This document shows positions 6,927 through 12,034 of a stretch of DNA of 12,034 nt, one piece after another. The position numbers and the translations under genes are program-made. The stretch lies in NCBI GenBank assembly GCA_964617585.1, contig CAZTXS010000035.1, positions 1 to 12,034 of the forward strand, given 5' to 3'. The stretch's first letter is position 1. Every line of letters begins with the position of its first letter. The notes beneath the pieces are model-generated. The model saw nothing but the letters and a program-made list of their open reading frames with translations, was not told the origin of the DNA and ran no database searches. This DNA is from UMGS1601 sp964617585 (GTDB taxonomy: Bacteria > Bacillota > Clostridia > Oscillospirales > Ruminococcaceae).

Positions 6927-7971
6927 TTTTATCACCCCTTACGAAACAGAATATCAGCGGAAGTATAACTCCGAGAACTATTATCATTATCGTAATAATC
7001 AGAAGATCAAACAAATCGTAATGCCACTTTTTCCTCAATACCATCGCCAGCGACAGCCCGACGGTTATTAATCCTATAATGCACAAAAACACATTCGGCT
7101 TAACCTTTTTAAAGCACTCGGACAGAACGGCTTTCGCTGCAAACATAAACAGTGAAGCTTTTATAAACGCTGTCAGAATCCATGCCGGAAGTAAAAATGC
7201 GTCCAGCCTTTCTATCAAAAACGTTTCTGCATAAGAGCCTAAATCGAAAAACGGGAATTTGCTTATATTCAGATAGCTTCCCAACGCAAAAACGCATATC
7301 GAAGTTATTAAATACACAAATATCAGCTTTAATCCTATCGCACAGTAAACGCTCTTTCCCGCTTTTTCCTTTGCATATGAATAAAGAACCGGAAGAAGCA
7401 GTATTTCGCTGCATTTTGAAAACTCATAATAAACTTCATGAGCTATGTCGCCTATTTTCGGATATGTGTATATCAGATTCGACATATTGAGGTCGGGAAT
7501 AATCACCGCCGCAACAATAATAAACGACAAAGCAAAAAAACCGAAAGCTATCGCTCCGCTTCTCGATATAGCTTCTATCCCCTGAAAAGCAGCGTAAAAG
7601 GACAATGCCGCCAACGCTAATACTACAAACCACGACGGCAAGAAATCAGGAAACATCACATACATAAAATAATTGAAGTATCTGAACAAACGGTTAAGCA
7701 CCAGTATAGCTGTGAAAACAAAAGTAAAGCTTATTATAATTCCCAATATCTTTGATTTTTCATAAGCTACTCTGTATAAATTTTTATCAGGATATTTTCT
7801 GTACAGAACAATGCACGGTATGACCGCCAAACATTCAAGCGCCGTACATATCGAAAATCCGATAACCTGAGAAGTAACGTCGTTGTACATAAACGGCACA
7901 AAGGTCATTGTGTAAAAAATTCTTGAAATAAATAAAATTACGGTAAGCTGCCCGAAAGATATTTTCCTCAT
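6913..7971 (-). CDS. gerB: Spore germination receptor permease subunit, GerAB family
   Basis: The B subunit of the germinant receptor, an integral spore inner-membrane protein of the APC-type transporter superfamily, thought to bind the small-molecule germinant. The 352 residues are almost wholly hydrophobic, with about ten membrane segments. It opens with the family-typical KISFGQLTVILFISRIFYTM and ends with a short charged tail (RGDKNDSE). The ATG at 7971 has no ribosome site close by; AAGGAGG is 34 nt upstream beyond a hairpin (7984-8012). The frame stays open upstream of the ATG, but no usable ATG/GTG/TTG codon lies at a proper distance from AAGGAGG. It is separated from gerA by 331 bases of repeats and overlaps gerC by 14 nt. 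Confidence 0.9.
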   Translation of the reverse strand: MRKISFGQLTVILFISRIFYTMTFVPFMYNDVTSQVIGFSICTALECLAVIPCIVLYRKYPDKNLYRVAYEKSKILGIIISFTFVFTAILVLNRLFRYFNYFMYVMFPDFLPSWFVVLALAALSFYAAFQGIEAISRSGAIAFGFFALSFIIVAAVIIPDLNMSNLIYTYPKIGDIAHEVYYEFSKCSEILLLPVLYSYAKEKAGKSVYCAIGLKLIFVYLITSICVFALGSYLNISKFPFFDLGSYAETFLIERLDAFLLPAWILTAFIKASLFMFAAKAVLSECFKKVKPNVFLCIIGLITVGLSLAMVLRKKWHYDLFDLLIITIMIIVLGVILPLIFCFVRGDKNDSE

Positions 7972-7983
7972 TATTCGACGATT

Positions 7984-8012
7984 ATATTCCGTAAAAGGAA
8001 TATGTCCTCCTT
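7984..8012 (-). promoter_or_regulatory. gerB leader: strong Shine-Dalgarno followed by a hairpin
   Basis: On the minus strand AAGGAGG (8006-8012) is followed two bases later by ATATTCC-TTTTAC-GGAATAT, a perfect 7-bp stem. Twelve bases then lead to the gerB ATG at 7971. Compared with the purB leader, the loop is identical. Two stem positions change while pairing is kept: A-T becomes G-C and T-A becomes T-G. Confidence 0.55.
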
Positions 8013-8047
8013 TCCGATATTTGTTTTCATTTGCAAATTAAACAGCT

Positions 8048-8143
8048 TTCAACAAGCGGCAAAGCCCCGTCGTTCAACAACAATTTTGGAACAACCCTTA
8101 GGGTTGGAATCCGCCGCCTTATAGACAAAAAACATAAGCCGTA
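8048..8143 (+). repeat. Degenerate relative of the dispersed repeat
   Basis: This stretch resembles the repeat family loosely. TTCAACAAGCGGC..CCCCGTCG (8048-8072) parallels the left end. A second TTCAACAAC begins at 8073. GGAATCCGCCGCCTTATAGAC with a later ACATAAG parallels the last hairpin and trailer. No coding frame is supported. It reads as an older, decayed copy in tandem with the intact copy that follows. Confidence 0.4.
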
Positions 8144-8308
8144 TTCAATAAGGGCTAGCCCGTCATTCAATAAGGGCTTGCCCGTTATTCAACGTGACAA
8201 GGGTCGGCAACGCCGACCGGACGTTCAGTAGGGGATTGTATTCCGCTACTGAACGGGTAATGGAACCCGCCGCCTATGGAGGCGGGGGACATCTTGCCTA
8301 AGTTATAT
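8144..8308 (+). repeat. Dispersed repeat, copy C (full, left end duplicated)
   Basis: The full unit spans 8166-8308 and is preceded by an extra 22-bp copy of the left end (8144-8165 against 8166-8187, differing at two positions). Hairpins in order are CTTGCCCGT with ACG-T-GACAAG (one mismatch), GGTCGGC-AAC-GCCGACC, GTTCAGTAG with CTACTGAAC capped by GGGAT-TGT-ATTCC, and CCGCCT-ATGG-AGGCGG. The trailer GACATCTTGCCTAAGTTATAT follows. Its last bases form the gerA stop codon (TAA on the minus strand, 8303-8305). The element separates gerA from gerB. Confidence 0.85.
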
Positions 8309-9802
8309 CTTATCAGCTCCGTTCAAGCCTTCGACAACAGTTTTTGATTTGCCCAGCTTTTTAAAGCTCGGTCTTGAAAATACATCTCTCATCGCCCTCG
8401 GGGTCAACGGAGAAAGAGGAGCGTTATACGGCACTCCGTAGCTTTCCAGCGCAGATATATTTATCATTGAGAACGCAAAGCATAGGGTTATTCCGAAAAG
8501 GCCTGCAAAACCGCCCGCAATTATAAACAGTATTCTTAATATCGAGGTCTGAGGATTTAAATTCGGTATAACAAAAGAAGCCGTGGCGGTAAGACCTATT
8601 ATAATAAGAAGCGGAGCTGAAACCAGGCTGCTCGAAACGGCTGCGTCGCCTATTATCAAAGCTCCGACGATAGACACCGCTCCGCCGACCGCTTTAGGAA
8701 GTCTAATGCCCGCTTCTCTCATTATCTCGTACATTATCGTTATAATAAACGCTTCAAAGAAAAAAGAATAAGGAGTTACCTCCTCGCTGGCAGCAAGATT
8801 CATCAGAAATTTGTGGGTCAGAATCTCAGGATGAAAGGTAGCTATAGCCACGCACAATCCGGGAAGAGCAATAGCCAAAAAAAACGCCAGATACTTTATC
8901 CAACGTATATACGTCGTATAAAACGGTTTGTTTACATAGTCGTCAATCGTCTGGAAGTTCTCAATGAAAAGAGAGGGACATATAAGCGCAAACGGAACTC
9001 CGTCCACTAATATCCCTACTCTCCCCTCGTTAAGCTTAGCGCAGAAAGCGTCAGGTCTGTCGGTAGACAAAACATTTGTAAACAAACTCTTATGATCGCC
9101 CTGTAAAAAAGGCTCGATATATCCGCTTGTCAGAATTGTATCAAGATCCACACTGTTTAAGTTTTCCTTAACCTTATCTATCACCGCCTGAGGAGCCTTA
9201 TCGGTTATATAAGCCACGCAGACGTCGGTTTTGCTGTCCTTTCCTATCTGCTGCATATCAAATCTCAGCTTGGGTGTTTTCAGCCTTCTCCTTACAAGCG
9301 ATATGTTCGTTCTTATCGTTTCGATAAATCCCTCGTGTGAACCTTTGATATTTCCGTCGCTCGTCGGTTCGTCTATAGAACGCTTGTCATAGCCCTGTAT
9401 TCCGAATGCTACGCATTTGTCGCAGCCGTCTATAAATACAATCGCAAAGCCTGAAAACAGCGTTAGAAAAACCTCTCCGTAGGTTGTTTCAACCTTTCTT
9501 TCCGCCGCTAAAATGCTTTGACGGGTCAGAAACTTGAATATATCCTCTTCGGTTGCATAGCCCTTGACGTCAAATTCCATCAGCGGTCTGAAAACGAGCT
9601 CCGCCATAGCCGACGTTGACGCCATTCCCTCGATTGAAACAAGAGCGCATTTATGCTGTGATATTTCAACCTCTATAATGTTTAAGTCCATTGTCTTTCC
9701 CGATATTATTTTCAAATCCAAAAGAACCTGCTTTAAGCTTTTGGAAATCAGAGCCGTTTCATAATTATATTCATTAACCTTTGCTGCTGTTAGCTTTTCC
9801 AC
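8303..9802 (-). CDS. gerA: Spore germination receptor subunit A (GerA/GerKA family)
   Basis: The A subunit of the germinant receptor in the spore inner membrane. The 499 residues are normal for the family. A large soluble N-terminal region covers about 1-300. About five hydrophobic segments follow (roughly 303-323, 345-362, 372-393, 396-412 and 421-447). The most conserved block is intact: EAFIITIMYEIMREAGIRLP (350-369), then AVGGAVSIVGALIIGDAAV (371-389). Also visible are LSTDRPD (245-251) and VPFALICPSLFIENFQ (269-284). The start is GTG at 9802, with AAGGAGG seven bases upstream. It is the first gene of the operon, behind a sigma-G-like promoter. The final codon and stop (ATA TAA) fall in the end of repeat copy C, so the element sets the C-terminus. 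Confidence 0.95.
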   Translation of the reverse strand: MEKLTAAKVNEYNYETALISKSLKQVLLDLKIISGKTMDLNIIEVEISQHKCALVSIEGMASTSAMAELVFRPLMEFDVKGYATEEDIFKFLTRQSILAAERKVETTYGEVFLTLFSGFAIVFIDGCDKCVAFGIQGYDKRSIDEPTSDGNIKGSHEGFIETIRTNISLVRRRLKTPKLRFDMQQIGKDSKTDVCVAYITDKAPQAVIDKVKENLNSVDLDTILTSGYIEPFLQGDHKSLFTNVLSTDRPDAFCAKLNEGRVGILVDGVPFALICPSLFIENFQTIDDYVNKPFYTTYIRWIKYLAFFLAIALPGLCVAIATFHPEILTHKFLMNLAASEEVTPYSFFFEAFIITIMYEIMREAGIRLPKAVGGAVSIVGALIIGDAAVSSSLVSAPLLIIIGLTATASFVIPNLNPQTSILRILFIIAGGFAGLFGITLCFAFSMINISALESYGVPYNAPLSPLTPRAMRDVFSRPSFKKLGKSKTVVEGLNGADKI

Positions 9803-9841
9803 TTTTCGTCCTCCTTAAAATTTCAGACTGATACTCATAGT

Positions 9842-9870
9842 TAATATTAGTGTATTTTAAAAATTTATTC
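9842..9870 (-). promoter_or_regulatory. Possible sigma-G (forespore) promoter for gerA-gerB-gerC
   Basis: Minus-strand GAATA (9866-9870), 17 bases, then AATATTA (9842-9848). This fits the Bacillus sigma-G pattern (GHATR, 17-18 bases, CATWHTA) at every position except the first base of the -10. The implied transcript start is about 30 nt before the gerA GTG. Forespore expression by sigma-G is the known mode for ger operons, so the context agrees. The AT-rich surroundings raise the chance of a random match. Confidence 0.45.
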
Positions 9871-9892
9871 GCCGCAGGGATTGAAATTATCG

Positions 9893-9917
9893 AATTTATG
9901 TATGAACATACTTAATT
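9893..9917. promoter_or_regulatory. Imperfect dyad, possible operator
   Basis: The core GTATG-AA-CATAC (9900-9911) is a perfect dyad, and flanking A/T bases extend the symmetry imperfectly over 25 bases. It lies between the divergent gerA and DUF421 genes. A dimeric regulator could bind here, but no such gene is nearby and the flanks are simple AT sequence. Confidence 0.2.
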
Positions 9918-9947
9918 CGGAAAAATTATTTGTATCGGTAAATTTCT

Positions 9948-10076
9948 TTCAATAAGAGCTTGCCCGTCATTTAACGTGGCAATGGTCGGCAATGCCGACC
10001 GGCCGTTCAGTAGGTACTGAACGGGTAATGGAACCCGCCGCCTAAAGAGGCGAGGGACATCTTGCCTAAGTTATAA
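9948..10076 (+). repeat. Dispersed repeat, copy D (third hairpin shortened)
   Basis: A near-complete copy: left end TTCAATAAGAGCTTGCCCGT, hairpin GGTCGGC-AAT-GCCGACC, then CCGTTCAGTA-GG-TACTGAACGG. The last is the third hairpin with its upper arm cleanly removed. CGCCT-AAAG-AGGCG and the trailer GACATCTTGCCTAAGTTATAA follow. It ends 14 nt before the ribosome site of the DUF421 gene, so it is either in that gene's leader or between its promoter and start. Confidence 0.85.
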
Positions 10077-10106
10077 ATAAAATCTGAATCAAGGAGAGTG
10101 CAAACC

Positions 10107-10784
10107 TTGCTTATAGTATTTTTCAGAGCAATAATTTTATATGCCCTCGTTATATTTTCCATACGCCTTATGGGAAAAAGACAGATAGGCGAGCTTCAGC
10201 CGTCCGAGCTTGTTATAACCATTCTGGTTTCAAATATAGCCACTCTGCCTATTGAGGATACTACCATTCCAATGGCGACAGGAATTATCCCTATGCTTAC
10301 GCTTGTCAGTCTGGACGTGATAATGTCGGCTCTCACCCTCAGGTCAAGAAAACTCAGGCAGATAGTTTCGGGAAGCCCCAAGGTAATAATCTCGAACGGA
10401 GTGATAGACCAAAAGCAGATGAGAAAGCTTCGCTATTCAGTGGACGACCTGATGGAAAGCCTCCATGACTATAACATCTTCGATATAAAAGAAGTTCAGT
10501 ACGCTATTGTCGAAACAACCGGAAAAATAAGCGTTATGCAGAAAAACGACTACAAACCCGTTTCCCCTTCCGATATAGAGCTTTACCGCCAATCAAAAAA
10601 TCCGCCGCAAATACTCATCGACGACGGAGTTGTAATGCACGGAGCTATTGAGTTTTTAGGGCTGGACATGAAATTCCTGCATGAGCTTCTTTCAAAACAC
10701 AACGCCGAGATTTCCGACGTCTTTTTGCTTTCATGCGATGAGGACAAAAACTACAAGCTAATTAAAAAGGGGGAATCGGCTTGA
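10107..10784 (+). CDS. DUF421 membrane protein (YetF/YkjA-like)
   Basis: Belongs to the DUF421 family of small membrane proteins. From the TTG at 10107 it has 225 residues. Three hydrophobic segments (about 2-20, 34-50, 56-77) include the family-typical RLMGKRQIGELQPSELV (20-36). A soluble region then carries GSPKVIISNGVID (89-101) and later QYAIVETTGKISVM. TTG is preferred because AAGGAG (10091-10096) is ten bases upstream; the alternative GTG at 10098 is only one base from it. The stop overlaps the DUF4363 start by four bases (TTGA), so the two genes are translationally coupled. No biochemical role is firmly known; some Bacillus relatives are linked to sporulation or stress. Repeat copy D lies just upstream. 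Confidence 0.88.
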   Translation: MLIVFFRAIILYALVIFSIRLMGKRQIGELQPSELVITILVSNIATLPIEDTTIPMATGIIPMLTLVSLDVIMSALTLRSRKLRQIVSGSPKVIISNGVIDQKQMRKLRYSVDDLMESLHDYNIFDIKEVQYAIVETTGKISVMQKNDYKPVSPSDIELYRQSKNPPQILIDDGVVMHGAIEFLGLDMKFLHELLSKHNAEISDVFLLSCDEDKNYKLIKKGESA

Positions 10785-11158
10785 AAAGAATAATACTCTG
10801 CATAACTATTTTACTAGTAATAATCGGCGGCTCGGTGGTTTCCTTGCTACTCATAAAAAATAAAAATGAAAAGCTTATTGAAGCTCTCGACTTGATAACA
10901 ACCTATGCCGAGGACAAAAAAAACGACCAAGCTCTTCAAGAAATCAAAGAGTTCAGCCGTTCATGGAAAGACTATTATATATGCGTTTCATTTATTGTTG
11001 AAAGCTCCCGCTTAGAGGACATATCCGCCTCGTGCGCAAAGCTTGAAGCCCTTTTGCTTAAAGACAGTGAAGAGCTTTATTCAGAGTGCGAATCCATAAA
11101 ATACGGAATAACGCTTATCTATAACAATGAGTTTCCCTATCTGCACAGTATATTCTGA
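10781..11158 (+). CDS. DUF4363 family protein, single-pass membrane anchored
   Basis: A 125-residue protein with one N-terminal hydrophobic segment (about 4-25, ILCITILLVIIGGSVVSLLL). A mostly helical extracytoplasmic part follows, with an RSW-type motif (FSRSWKDYY) and a second helical half ending in NNEFPYLHSIF. Size and layout fit DUF4363. The start is TTG at 10781, preceded by AAAGGGGG at a normal distance. It overlaps the DUF421 stop by four bases. Such DUF421-DUF4363 pairs occur in Clostridia, and the tight coupling suggests the products act together at the membrane. No function is established. It ends nine bases from the nrdR stop on the other strand, with no clear terminator between. 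Confidence 0.8.
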   Translation: MKRIILCITILLVIIGGSVVSLLLIKNKNEKLIEALDLITTYAEDKKNDQALQEIKEFSRSWKDYYICVSFIVESSRLEDISASCAKLEALLLKDSEELYSECESIKYGITLIYNNEFPYLHSIF

Positions 11159-11167
11159 TGTTTACGC

Positions 11168-11608
11168 TCAGCTTAACTCTGCAATTATTTTAATAAAGCT
11201 GTCCAAATCGTTAAAATCTTTATACACAGAAGCAAAACGAACGTACGCTACAAGGTCAAGCCCTTTAAGCCCGGCAAGAACCTTGTCGCCTATCTCGCTT
11301 GTGGTGGTTTCGGTCTGCATAGCGTTGGCATAGGTGTTCTCAATATCCTCAACTATCCTGTTGACGTCATCAACGTTTACAGGACGCTTTTTTATAGCGT
11401 TGCCTATCGCCTTTATTATCTTCTCCCTTTCAAAAGGCTCGAAACTTCCGTCTTTTTTATAAACCATCAGGGTAGGCTTTTCAACAACCTCATATGTTGT
11501 AAACCTTTTGCCGCAGTTTGTACATTCTCGGCGACGGCGCTTCTTCTCATCACTCGGACGTGAATCAATAACCTTTGTGTCTTCATAATTGCAGAATGGG
11601 CATCTCAT
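11168..11608 (-). CDS. nrdR: Transcriptional repressor NrdR
   Basis: A zinc-ribbon/ATP-cone repressor of ribonucleotide reductase genes that senses ATP and dATP. From the ATG at 11608 it has 146 residues, close to the usual 150. The zinc ribbon shows CPFC (Cys3, Cys6) and CTNC (Cys29, Cys32), with the DNA-contacting basic run KKRRRRE between them and RFTTYE after. The ATP-cone runs from about 46 (TLMVYKKDGSFEPFEREKI) to 136 (YVRFASVYKDF). The start is supported by AAGGAGAG eight bases upstream and by the invariant MRCPFC opening; the 17 extra upstream residues in frame run into repeat copy E. No nrd reductase gene is in the window. Its promoter is at 11793-11821, so copy E forms most of its leader. 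Confidence 0.96.
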   Translation of the reverse strand: MRCPFCNYEDTKVIDSRPSDEKKRRRRECTNCGKRFTTYEVVEKPTLMVYKKDGSFEPFEREKIIKAIGNAIKKRPVNVDDVNRIVEDIENTYANAMQTETTTSEIGDKVLAGLKGLDLVAYVRFASVYKDFNDLDSFIKIIAELS

Positions 11609-11636
11609 AATTAAAGCTCTCCTTGTCGTTAATTTG

Positions 11637-11780
11637 TTCAATAAGGGCTTGCCCGTCATTCAACGTGGCAAGAGTCGGCATTGCCGACCGACCGTTCAGT
11701 AGGGGATTGTATCCCGCTGCTGAACGGGTAATGAAACCCGCCCCCTATATAGGTGGGGGAACATATTGCCTAAGTTATAT
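11637..11780 (+). repeat. Dispersed repeat, copy E (full)
   Basis: The best-paired full copy. Hairpin 1 is CTTGCCCGT (11648-11656) with ACG-T-GGCAAG (11663-11672). Hairpin 2 is GTCGGC-ATT-GCCGAC (11674-11688). Hairpin 3 is CCGTTCAGTAG (11692-11702) with CTGCTGAACGG (11717-11727), capped by GGGAT-TGT-ATCCC. Hairpin 4 is around CCCCCT-ATAT-AGGTGGGG (11741-11758). The trailer ACATATTGCCTAAGTTATAT follows. It lies 28 nt from the nrdR start, and the nrdR promoter reads through it. Confidence 0.88.
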
Positions 11781-11792
11781 TATATTTATATT

Positions 11793-11821
11793 ATTATAAC
11801 ATATATGGTATTTAAATGCAA
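11793..11821 (-). promoter_or_regulatory. Sigma-A-type promoter for nrdR
   Basis: Minus-strand TTGCAT (11816-11821), 17 bases, then TATAAT (11793-11798). The same hexamers and spacing are used by the yloU promoter. The predicted transcript start near 11786 gives an nrdR leader of about 175 nt that contains the whole of repeat copy E. No clear NrdR box was seen. Confidence 0.78.
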
Positions 11822-11958
11822 GTAAAAGCGTTAAATATATCGAAATGTCGTTTGCGTTTTAAATAGATGTGACCCATTTTAGAAAAAAATAAATACAAAA
11901 GTCGGTATAATGTTTTTGAACGGCTTCTCCGCTCCGCTGCGTACAGCTGGAGATTTCC

Positions 11959-12034
11959 CTGCGTGATTTGGATTTAGTCACGATTGGAATGGTCAACGAT
12001 ATGTACGCAGAGAGCAGGAATGACGAGTATAAGG
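11959..12034 (+). CDS. 5' part of a short phage-like gene (runs off the window)
   Basis: From CTG at 11959 the frame reads LRDLDLVTIGMVNDMYAESRNDEYK and is open to the edge. The D-L-x-x-(L/V)-T-I-G-M-V-x-D-M-(Y)-x-E-x-x-N-D-E-Y pattern resembles short proteins encoded next to tail-tube and tail-chaperone genes in Firmicutes phages and prophages. This is recognition by memory of the pattern and is unverified. A GGAG site ends six bases before the CTG, as if the original start codon had changed from ATG, or as if CTG is used. The same frame is open back to a stop at 11917-11919 with no ATG. The local base composition is more GC-rich than the AT-rich DNA before it (11781-11915). It may be a prophage remnant or the start of a prophage region. 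Confidence 0.35.
   Translation, partial: MRDLDLVTIGMVNDMYAESRNDEYK

Noticed and set aside
8144..8187. CRISPR-like array from the tandem 22-bp units
   Set aside because: Only two adjoining units with no spacers; they are duplicated left ends of the dispersed repeat, and no cas genes are present.
8031..8231. Plus-strand open frame of 66 codons in the gerA-gerB gap
   Set aside because: It lies entirely in repeat sequence, lacks a ribosome site and has no protein-like pattern.
11609..11659. nrdR starting 17 codons earlier, inside the repeat
   Set aside because: The invariant MRCPFC start has its own AAGGAGAG site at the right distance; the extra codons include repeat sequence.
11906..11911. 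Plus-strand TATAAT as a promoter for the right-edge phage-like fragment
   Set aside because: No acceptable -35 hexamer at 16-18 bases upstream; the region is simply AT-rich.

Overview
The window looks like chromosomal DNA of an endospore-forming, anaerobic Gram-positive bacterium of the Clostridia, probably an Oscillospiraceae/Ruminococcaceae-type gut lineage. The evidence is a complete gerA-gerB-gerC spore-germinant receptor operon, a yloU-fakA pair, a DUF421-DUF4363 pair, nrdR, strong AAGGAGG ribosome binding sites, and many GTG/TTG starts. The lineage is inferred from gene content; no species can be named.

Layout. Positions 1-345 hold the 3' end of an unidentified plus-strand gene, a possibly folded stretch, and a rho-independent terminator. 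Positions 346-3376 hold a minus-strand cluster, purB (adenylosuccinate lyase), a small two-pass membrane protein and metY (O-acetylhomoserine sulfhydrylase), with gaps of 30-37 nt. Next on the minus strand is yloU-fakA (Asp23-family protein and fatty acid kinase) behind a near-consensus housekeeping promoter at 5592-5620. Positions 5622-9802 are the germinant receptor operon gerA-gerB-gerC, with a sigma-G-like promoter in front of gerA. The plus-strand pair DUF421-DUF4363 (10107-11158) diverges from gerA. nrdR (11168-11608) is on the minus strand and ends tail to tail with DUF4363. The right edge carries a short phage-like gene fragment.

The most unusual content is non-coding. A roughly 130-145 bp intergenic repeat occurs five times (279, 3502, 8144, 9948, 11637), always in the same plus-strand orientation regardless of the genes beside it. 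Full copies fold into four successive hairpins with compensatory or structure-preserving differences, followed by a conserved trailer ending in CTTGCCTAAGTTATA. The copy at 8144-8308 splits the ger operon and supplies the stop codon of gerA. The copy at 11637-11780 lies between the nrdR promoter and the nrdR start, so it should be transcribed as a long 5' leader. Separately, purB and gerB share an odd leader: a strong Shine-Dalgarno lies more than 30 nt from the start, with a 7-bp hairpin of identical loop between them.

The genes form separate functional units: purine and methionine biosynthesis, fatty-acid salvage, spore germination, membrane proteins of unknown role, and control of ribonucleotide reductase. 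No tRNA, rRNA, CRISPR array or complete transposase gene was seen.
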